From NCBI GenBank assembly GCA_002372325.1, contig DFFT01000111.1, forward strand, positions 24,446-36,092: DNA of 11,647 nucleotides, read 5' to 3'. The stretch comes from Succinivibrionaceae bacterium UBA3769. Lineage in GTDB: Bacteria > Pseudomonadota > Gammaproteobacteria > Enterobacterales > Succinivibrionaceae. Shown one piece after another: positions 6,563-11,647 of this stretch (within the stretch, counting starts at the first letter, position 1; each line of letters opens with the position of its first letter). Both the position numbers and the translations under genes were made by a program. The notes beneath the pieces are model-generated. The model did no database searches and had not been told where the DNA came from. It saw nothing but the letters and a program-made list of their open reading frames with translations.

Positions 6563-9028
6563 ATGGCGATGAAAGATGAACAGGCAGCCCGGGATTCCGG
6601 AGAAATAGATCTCCTCTGCAATGTCGGGAATCTGCCCGCGGCCGGCGCTGCGCTGTCTCCCTCCGCTCCTGCCACTTCGTCTTCACCGGAACCTGTCCGG
6701 AGACCGGTTTCCCCGAAGCCGGCCGTAACCTCCGTGAGGGAGGGCTTTGCTCTGGAGAGCCTGGTAAAAAAGCATTCCGCCTCCCTGAGGAATCCCGGAG
6801 TCTTTGTGCCCGGAAAAACCCATTTCTCATCTGCTGCATCCCCGAAAGCTGCCTCAGGAGATCCCGCCCATCAGGACAGCGATCTTGTGAACGCCGCCGC
6901 GGCCGCCCGCTATCTCGAAATCAGCGATGCCACTGTCAGGAACTGGGTGAAGCTGGGCCGGATCCTCCCTGCGGAGACCGAGGGATCGCGGCTGTGGTTT
7001 CGGATGCAGGATCTCCGAGCGCTCCGGCAGGATCTGGAAAACGATAACGAAAGTCTCACCAGAAGACGGAATAAAACCCGCAAAACCGGCAGGGAAACCT
7101 ACAGCTCCTACATTACCCGGAACAGTACCAACATCGCCTCCGTAAACATGGTAACCAGCCTGCTCAGCATGTACTCCGACGGGCTTTCCCTGCCGGAGAT
7201 CCGGGCGGTGCTGGCGGATGCGGCAGTAAAAATGCTGTATTCCCGGGGACTTTCCGGATGCCGGGATCTGGGAGAGTGGTTCAGCCGGGGCAGCCATGAA
7301 GAGGTGTATCCGCTTATTCGGGATCTCCTGCCGGATCTTATGCGGGATCTCCGGGCAGCCCGGGATTTTCGGAAGGGCTGTCCCGGCATCTTCGGGCTCC
7401 CCTACGAGTACGAGCCCGGGGAGGATGCCCTGGGCTTCCTGTATCTTTCCATAATGAATATCGGAGACCGCAAAAGCTCCGGAGCCTATTACACGCCGGT
7501 TTATGCGGTAAAGCGCCTGATTGCGGGTCTGCCGGAGGACTGCCTTAAGGGCGGCCCTGTTCTTGATCCCTGCGCCGGAGCCGGGAATTTTCTGATAAAC
7601 CTTCCGGAGACAGTGCCGGCAGAGCACGTTTACGGCGCGGACATTGATGAAACGGCGGTTTTTCTTCTGAGAATCAACATGGCTCTCCGTTACCGGATCA
7701 CTGATGCGGCATTTTTGCAGGAGCATTTTGAGAGGGCGGATTTTCTGAGACAGCCCCCCGCCCGGAAATACCGGGTCATTCTGGGAAATCCCCCCTGGGG
7801 CTATCGCTACAGCGCCGGGGAGCAGCAGTATCTCCGGGAGCATTTCCGCTGTGTCAGCGGGAGCGTTACGGAGTCCTTTGCGCTGTTTCTGGAATGCTCC
7901 TTCCGCCACCTCGCCCCGGGGGGCTATCTTTCCTTCATTGTGCCGGAGGCGGTTCTGAATGTGCGGTGCCATGCTCCCGTCCGGGGATTTATCATGGAAA
8001 GATCCTCCATCAGGTATCTGGCGGCTCTGGGGGATATTTTTCCCGGAGTGCAGTGCCCCAGCGTGATTCTGGCCCTGGAAAACACCGGAAAGCCGCTGGA
8101 TACCGCCGGCATGCGGGTGGAGACTCCGGGAGAAAGCTTCGTTATCAGAGAAAGCCGGCCGGTCTCCCGGGAGGAATTCAGCTTTTTAATGAATGATGCC
8201 CGAAGCCGGGTGATTGAAAGGCTGGAATCCTGTCCCGGAGCTCTTCGCCTGGCCGGCAATGCCGATTTTGCCCTGGGGATTGTCACCGGAGATAACAAAA
8301 GGCACATTCATTCCGTGCCCCGGCAGGACAGCGAGCCAATATTGGGCGGCACCATGATATTCCGGTACGGTTTCCGGCCCCGGGACAAGCAGATTGTGTT
8401 CCGCCCTGAGGAGTTTCAGCAGTGCGCCCGCCCGGAGTATTACCGGGCTCCCGAAAAGCTTATTTACCGCTTTATCTCCCGGGAGCTGGCTTTTGCCTAC
8501 GATGATCAGAAGACCCTGTCCCTGAACAGTGCCAACATCGTTATCCCCAGAGTTCCCGGTCTTTCCGTAAAGTACGTGCTGGCAGCGCTGAATTCCCGCA
8601 TGGCTCAGTTTTACTTTTCTCTTAAGTTTAATTCCCTTAAAGTGCTGCGCTCCCATATCGAAGCCATTCCGCTGCCCCCGGCGCCACCCGCCGTCCAGGA
8701 GGAGATCGCCGCTCTGGGGGATCGGCTCACCATTGCGAGCAGAACCTCCCCGGAGGAGGCCCGGACTCTTTATGAGGCCATTGACGGCAGAATCGCCGCT
8801 CTTTACGGTCTTTCGGAGGAGGAGTATCGGACTATTCGGGAGCAGCTTCCGGATCCTCTGCTGCTGCCGCCCCCGGAGCGTACTTCGGATCCCAAAAAGG
8901 AGAAGAGCTCCGGAAATCCCGCCATACGGCGTCCCCCGGGCCGCAAAGGAAAGGCTCAGAGCGCGGAAACCGCCCTGGAAACAGCACCGGAAAAAGCAGC
9001 AGATAAAACGGCAGGAACAGAAACATGA
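6563..9028 (+). CDS. HTH-domain / N6-adenine DNA methyltransferase fusion (Eco57I/TaqI-like, no nuclease domain seen)
   Basis: Predicted S-adenosylmethionine-dependent adenine-N6 DNA methyltransferase of 821 residues. Order: a disordered Ser/Pro/Ala-rich head (1-105); a MerR/excisionase-like helix-turn-helix (about 108-152, AAARYLEISDATVRNWVKLG then a wing-like SRLWFRMQDL); a helical region (about 180-300); motif X GAYYTP (307-312); motif I DPCAGAGNF (335-343); an acidic motif II (GADID, 358-362); catalytic motif IV NPPW (409-412); GYLSFIVPEAVL (454-465); then a TaqI-type recognition domain (about 560-710, with GIVTGDN and LSLNSANIVIPR...ALNSRMAQFYF). This X-I-IV-TRD order is the gamma class. 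A basic low-complexity tail ends it. Start ATG at 6563 has AAGGG 7 bases upstream. Type IIG enzymes of this family usually carry an N-terminal PD-(D/E)xK nuclease; here the HTH occupies that end and no nuclease motif is seen. It may be an orphan epigenetic methyltransferase or part of an unrecognised system. A TfoX-N gene follows after 21 bases. Confidence 0.9.
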   Translation: MAMKDEQAARDSGEIDLLCNVGNLPAAGAALSPSAPATSSSPEPVRRPVSPKPAVTSVREGFALESLVKKHSASLRNPGVFVPGKTHFSSAASPKAASGDPAHQDSDLVNAAAAARYLEISDATVRNWVKLGRILPAETEGSRLWFRMQDLRALRQDLENDNESLTRRRNKTRKTGRETYSSYITRNSTNIASVNMVTSLLSMYSDGLSLPEIRAVLADAAVKMLYSRGLSGCRDLGEWFSRGSHEEVYPLIRDLLPDLMRDLRAARDFRKGCPGIFGLPYEYEPGEDALGFLYLSIMNIGDRKSSGAYYTPVYAVKRLIAGLPEDCLKGGPVLDPCAGAGNFLINLPETVPAEHVYGADIDETAVFLLRINMALRYRITDAAFLQEHFERADFLRQPPARKYRVILGNPPWGYRYSAGEQQYLREHFRCVSGSVTESFALFLECSFRHLAPGGYLSFIVPEAVLNVRCHAPVRGFIMERSSIRYLAALGDIFPGVQCPSVILALENTGKPLDTAGMRVETPGESFVIRESRPVSREEFSFLMNDARSRVIERLESCPGALRLAGNADFALGIVTGDNKRHIHSVPRQDSEPILGGTMIFRYGFRPRDKQIVFRPEEFQQCARPEYYRAPEKLIYRFISRELAFAYDDQKTLSLNSANIVIPRVPGLSVKYVLAALNSRMAQFYFSLKFNSLKVLRSHIEAIPLPPAPPAVQEEIAALGDRLTIASRTSPEEARTLYEAIDGRIAALYGLSEEEYRTIREQLPDPLLLPPPERTSDPKKEKSSGNPAIRRPPGRKGKAQSAETALETAPEKAADKTAGTET

Positions 9029-9049
9029 GCAAAAGAACAGGAGACAGCC

Positions 9050-9379
9050 ATGGCAACTAACCGAGAATTTCTGGAGTACACCCTGGAGCTCCTCGGGGAT
9101 CTTCCGGAGATCACCTTCCGGCCCATGATGGGGGAGTACCTTTTGTATTACCGGGAGCGGCTTTTCGGGGGGCTTTATGACGGGCGCTTTCTGGCAAAGC
9201 CCGTGCCGTCCGCCATAGCGTTGCTGCCGGATACCCCTATGGAGGAGCCGTACCCCGGCGCCAGTAAAATGCTGGCCCTGAGCAGCCTTGAAGATCAGGA
9301 TCTTCTGGTCAGGCTGGTAACCGCCATGTACGATGAACTTCCGGAACCCCGGACCCGGCGGCGGGAAAATCAGCAATAG
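9050..9379 (+). CDS. TfoX N-terminal-domain protein (109 aa)
   Basis: Matches the TfoX/Sxy N-terminal domain as found in small stand-alone proteins: NREFLEYTLELLGDLPEITFRPMMGEYLLYYRERLFGGLYDGRFLAKPV, then PYPGASKMLAL and LVTAMYDELPEP. E. coli Sxy/TfoX, a co-regulator of competence genes acting with CRP, also has a C-terminal domain that is absent here, so a competence role should not be assumed; single-domain members have no settled function. The ATG at 9050 has AGGAG 6 bases upstream. It starts 21 bases after the methyltransferase stop, with no terminator between, so the two are likely one transcript. A basic tail (RTRRRENQQ) ends the protein. No clear terminator follows in 9380-9440. Confidence 0.87.
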   Translation: MATNREFLEYTLELLGDLPEITFRPMMGEYLLYYRERLFGGLYDGRFLAKPVPSAIALLPDTPMEEPYPGASKMLALSSLEDQDLLVRLVTAMYDELPEPRTRRRENQQ

Positions 9380-9487
9380 CGCCTGCTCCGGCAGCGGCAG
9401 AAGTTCTGAAACTCAGGCAATGCGGAGTATTCTCACATTTTGTAATATCTTTTTAAGTTTTGTCATTATGCGGGAGGCCGATTTCAT

Positions 9488-9493
9488 TATACT
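9488..9493 (+). promoter_or_regulatory. -10 element of the His-rich protein gene
   Basis: TATACT (5 of 6 to consensus) in an AT-rich stretch about 78 bases before the start codon. The -35 is unclear: TTGTCA at 9460-9465 matches 5 of 6 but is 22 bases away, and TTATGC at 9466-9471 has a 16-base spacing but matches poorly. The poor spacing suggests an activator-dependent promoter, or that the start site lies elsewhere. Confidence 0.4.
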
Positions 9494-9508
9494 TTAACCA
9501 TGAACTCG

Positions 9509-9544
9509 GGAACGGCGGTTTTCCGGAAGAAGGAAAACGGTTCC
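9509..9544 (+). promoter_or_regulatory. 5' leader hairpin of the His-rich protein gene
   Basis: GTTTTCC (9518-9524) pairs with GGAAAAC (9532-9538) over a 7-base loop. Beyond a 4/1-base internal loop, GGAAC (9509-9513) pairs with GTTCC (9540-9544), making 12 pairs. If transcription begins near 9500, this would form the 5' end of the mRNA, ending about 26 bases before the start codon. There is no T run after it, so it is not a terminator; it may stabilise the message or regulate it. Confidence 0.4.
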
Positions 9545-9570
9545 TCTGAGACAGGAATGTGGGAGATAAT

Positions 9571-9894
9571 ATGAACAGACTTGCAAAAATAATGGCCGTG
9601 GCCCTCGGCGCCGCCAGTCTCAGCCTGGCTGCTTCCGGGGCTGCTCTGGCTGTTCCGCCGCCTCATCATCCTGACTGCCGTCCGGGACATCATTGCCCGC
9701 CGCCGCCTCCGGCGCCGAAGCCGCAGCACAAGCATCATCACAAGGGATCCAAGGGCTGCCCTCCGGGAGCCTGGAAGCATGATCACCGCTGTCCTCCGCC
9801 GCCTCCTCCGGGACCGAGACTGCCGCCTAACGAGCCGCCGCGTCATGATCCCCATCACGGCCCGCATGATGATCCTCATCATCACCACCATTAA
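9571..9894 (+). CDS. Exported His/Pro-rich protein, probable metal binder (107 aa)
   Basis: Residues 1-27 form a typical Sec signal peptide: NRLAKI basic start, hydrophobic core MAVALGAASLSLAASG, and an A-L-A cleavage site before VPPP. The predicted mature 80 residues contain 19 His, 28 Pro and 4 Cys, with polyproline runs of 5 and 6, an HKHHHK cluster, repeated HH pairs and a natural HHHHH C-terminus. Such composition suits reversible binding of Ni, Zn, Cu or Co in the periplasm or outside the cell, by analogy with His-rich proteins such as Hpn of Helicobacter; there is no homology I can claim. The ATG at 9571 has GGGAG 5 bases upstream; a GTG four codons earlier is less likely. The gene stands alone between its own promoter region and a strong terminator, so it is a single-gene unit. 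No Zur or NikR operator is recognised. Confidence 0.8.
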   Translation: MNRLAKIMAVALGAASLSLAASGAALAVPPPHHPDCRPGHHCPPPPPAPKPQHKHHHKGSKGCPPGAWKHDHRCPPPPPPGPRLPPNEPPRHDPHHGPHDDPHHHHH

Positions 9895-9915
9895 TTTGGC
9901 GGACAGTTAACAGCC

Positions 9916-9950
9916 GGGGCTGCCAGAAGGCAGCCCCTTCTGTTTTTTTT
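9916..9950 (+). terminator. Intrinsic terminator after the His-rich protein gene
   Basis: Perfect 9-bp stem GGGGCTGCC (9916-9924), AGAA loop, GGCAGCCCC (9929-9937), then TTCTG and eight T (9943-9950). It begins about 20 bases after the stop codon and isolates the small gene from the phosphoesterase gene downstream. Confidence 0.93.
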
Positions 9951-10093
9951 AGCGGCGGCCGGATTCCTGCTCGTGTTTTTTCCTTCCCGGGAGTTTTTCC
10001 GGCGTTCCCGTTATTTTCCGGCAGCAGATGTGTTACCATGAACTGCGCTGCGGGCTTTCTCAGAAATTTGCGGGGATAAAGGGAGACTTCTTA

Positions 10094-11254
10094 ATGAAAC
10101 TGCTATGGCTAGGCATCTTCTCCGGCGCGGCAGCGCTTACTCTGCTGTCGCTTTATTACGTCGCGCGGAGATTTGCCGGGTTTTTCGGGTACCGGAGGGA
10201 GATGAACCTCCGGGAACGCCGGAAAATATTTTCTCTGTCCCTGCTCATAACCCTTGCCGCGCTGATTCTCGCGGGGCTTTTTCTGAATACGGTTAATGCG
10301 GCGGTGTGTCTGATGCACCTTGCGGCTATTCTGGCGTGCCTGGATTTAGTCTGCCTCCTGATGAAAAAGCTTTTTCCCCGCCGTATTTCCCGGTTTTCCG
10401 AAGTTTCCATCGGGAGAACGAGCTTTGCGGCGGCAGCTATTCTCACCGTTACAGTTCTCTCCGTCGGGTGGTATCTCGATCACCATGTCTGGCGCACGGA
10501 GTACACTCTTTACACCGCAAAGCCCATCCCTCCCTTCAAGGCGGTTCTCCTTGCGGATGCGCATCTGGGCACCACCTTTGATGCCGCGGGTTTTCGGGAA
10601 CATTTAAAGGCCATCCAGGCGGAAAACCCCGATATTATCTTTCTCGCCGGGGATATCGTGGACGATGACACCGCAAGGGAGGATATGATTGCGGCCTCCC
10701 GGGATCTCGGCCGGCTTTCCTCCCGGTACGGCACCTACATGGTGCACGGCAATCATGAGAAGGGGTATTACGGCGCCGCCCGCCGGGGCTTCAGCGCCGA
10801 GGATTTCACCCGGGAGCTGGAAAATAACGGCGTTCGGGTGCTTCTGGACGAGAATGTGTCTCTGGAGGGCGGAATCCTGATTTCCGGACGGAAGGATCTC
10901 TCTGTGGTCAAGGAGCTTCACGGAACCCGGCTCGCCCCGGAGGAGCTTCTCAGGGGTCAGGATCTGGCAAACACCTATGCCGTAGCGCTGGATCATCAGC
11001 CCTTTGAATATGACCGGCACAGCGCCGCCGGCTTTGATCTGGTGCTTTCCGGTCACACCCACGGCGGGCAGCTTTTTCCGTTCAATGAAGTCGGCCGCTG
11101 GCTCGGGGCCGTGGATCTGGTATACGGCCACGAGAGACGCGGCGGAACCGATTTTATTGTTACCTCCGGGATCTCCGACTGGGCTCTCAGGTTTAAGACC
11201 GGAACCAAGTCCGAATACGTGGTGATAAATGTGCTTCCCCGGGACGTCAGGTGA
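10094..11254 (+). CDS. Membrane-anchored metallophosphoesterase (YkuE/YaeI-like)
   Basis: Calcineurin-like phosphoesterase of 386 residues with four predicted membrane segments (about 2-22, 46-65, 69-90 and 108-128) ahead of the catalytic domain. Metal-binding motifs of the family are all present: DAH (155-157), GD (186-187), GNHE (219-222), a His at 301 (LDHQP) and GHTHGGQ (320-326). Two divalent metals would hydrolyse a phosphomonoester or diester. Related YaeI/YkuE-type enzymes act at the membrane, and some members of the wider group process lipid A precursors; the substrate here is unknown. I chose the ATG at 10094, which has GGGAG 8 bases upstream and starts directly on a membrane helix; an in-frame ATG at 10028 would put 22 non-hydrophobic residues in front. 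No good promoter is seen in 9951-10093 and no clear terminator follows. Confidence 0.9.
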   Translation: MKLLWLGIFSGAAALTLLSLYYVARRFAGFFGYRREMNLRERRKIFSLSLLITLAALILAGLFLNTVNAAVCLMHLAAILACLDLVCLLMKKLFPRRISRFSEVSIGRTSFAAAAILTVTVLSVGWYLDHHVWRTEYTLYTAKPIPPFKAVLLADAHLGTTFDAAGFREHLKAIQAENPDIIFLAGDIVDDDTAREDMIAASRDLGRLSSRYGTYMVHGNHEKGYYGAARRGFSAEDFTRELENNGVRVLLDENVSLEGGILISGRKDLSVVKELHGTRLAPEELLRGQDLANTYAVALDHQPFEYDRHSAAGFDLVLSGHTHGGQLFPFNEVGRWLGAVDLVYGHERRGGTDFIVTSGISDWALRFKTGTKSEYVVINVLPRDVR

Positions 11255-11647
11255 GGCTGGGTCCGCTTTTATTCCTTTAGTATTTCTTCTCTGTCCCGGT
11301 ACGGCGCTCTTCTTTTTCTGTCCCTGCGCTTTTCTTTTGTCAGCGCTTCTGAAAAATGTCTCTAATTCTGCTCACTAAATTGTCTTTTTTTCTGCTCCAG
11401 CGTTTTCCTGCCTAACTGCCCCGTGTTTTTACGTTACCGACTGCCAGCTTTTTGGTCGTGACTAACTGTTTCAAGTTTGTTTGCACTGACTGCTTGTGTT
11501 TTGGCAGAGCGGTTGCTTTTGGTTTGGCGGAGTGGTTGCTTTCCGGTTTGGAGCGAGGGAGTGACGTCAGTCCTCCGGCCGTGGCTGCCACCAGTCTGTC
11601 CGGAAAAACTCAGGCGGTGGGGTGAAAGACGGGCATAATTTTTAGTC
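11255..11647. other. Non-coding, pyrimidine/T-rich tail with degenerate repeats
   Basis: No convincing gene on either strand in 393 bases. The plus strand is T/C-rich at first (11270-11410), then T/G-rich (11440-11550), unlike the flanking genes. TCTGTCCC recurs at 11290 and 11317, followed each time by GCGCT and a T-rich stretch; GCGCT occurs a third time at 11343. An imperfect 16-bp palindrome (11558-11573) has TGACGTCA as its core, and GTGGCTGCCAC (11581-11591) is another short palindrome. It could be a decayed gene, a gene-free spacer, or the control region of a gene beyond the window. Confidence 0.5.
11500..11542 (+). repeat. Two-copy 20-bp near-tandem repeat
   Basis: A 20-base unit at 11500-11519 recurs at 11523-11542 with 18 of 20 identical (TTTGGC, A or G, GAG, C or T, GGTTGCTTT), a period of 23 bases. 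A weaker third start (TTTGGAGCGAG) follows at 11547. A period of 23 is not a multiple of three, which argues against repeated codons. Confidence 0.6.

Noticed and set aside
6854..7972. Minus-strand open frame of 372 codons
   Set aside because: Antisense to the methyltransferase motifs X, I and IV, which are clearly coded on the plus strand; no domain visible.
8186..9376. Minus-strand open frame of 396 codons
   Set aside because: Spans antisense of both the methyltransferase end and the TfoX-N gene, whose frames and ribosome sites are clear; the translation is low in recognisable structure.
9487..9891. Minus-strand Arg-rich frame opposite the His-rich gene
   Set aside because: The Arg and Met runs are the complement of CCG/CAT-type codons; it has no ribosome site, whereas the plus strand has a signal peptide and terminator.
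11390..11610. Lys/Ala/Pro-rich open stretch on the minus strand of the right-hand tail
   Set aside because: Two or three frames look equally plausible, there is no ATG or ribosome site, and the 23-bp repeat breaks any single frame.
11255..11647. tRNA or CRISPR array in the right-hand tail
   Set aside because: No T-loop consensus or acceptor pairing was found, and the repeats are too few, too degenerate and too irregularly spaced for CRISPR.

Overview
The window looks like a chromosomal segment of a GC-moderate (roughly 55-58% by eye) Gammaproteobacterium. The main reason is the minus-strand pair lonH/ycbZ-like protease then fabA, the same neighbours and order as in Escherichia coli; fabA itself is largely proteobacterial. 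Several other genes (a large WYL protein, a stand-alone TfoX N-domain protein, a multi-pass metallophosphoesterase) resemble versions I associate with gut Firmicutes. A rumen/gut lineage such as Succinivibrionaceae would fit, but that is inference only.

Layout, left half (minus strand, read right to left): a 977-residue protein with two WYL+WCX modules (3277-6210); a 72-residue zinc-ribbon protein (3002-3220); a Lon-like protease whose AAA+ part has lost its ATP-binding motifs (848-2890); FabA (206-778); and a clear intrinsic terminator at 89-119. The lonH-fabA pair may have its own weak promoter in the 111-bp gap at 2891-3001.

The 352-bp divergent region 6211-6562 separates the WYL gene from a plus-strand pair: an 821-residue fusion of a MerR/excisionase-like helix-turn-helix to a gamma-class N6-adenine DNA methyltransferase of the Eco57I/TaqI type (6563-9028), and, 21 bases later, a TfoX-N protein (9050-9379). 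No endonuclease is visible in the fusion or next to it. The methyltransferase has a good extended -10 promoter, and a perfect 7-bp inverted repeat flanks its -35 element, where a regulator such as the WYL protein or the fusion's own HTH could act. This divergent WYL / HTH-methyltransferase / TfoX locus is the best candidate here for an undescribed regulatory or defence-related system.

Right half (plus strand): a small exported His/Pro-rich protein ending in five histidines (9571-9894), with its own promoter, a structured 5' leader and a strong terminator; then a four-TM metallophosphoesterase (10094-11254). The last 393 bases hold no convincing gene. They are pyrimidine/T-rich on the plus strand with degenerate short repeats and a 16-bp imperfect palindrome.

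Two further points: an A7-C-A8 tract in the linker between the two WYL modules where a -1 slip would end translation two codons later, and a strong excess of the tetranucleotide CCGG across the window.
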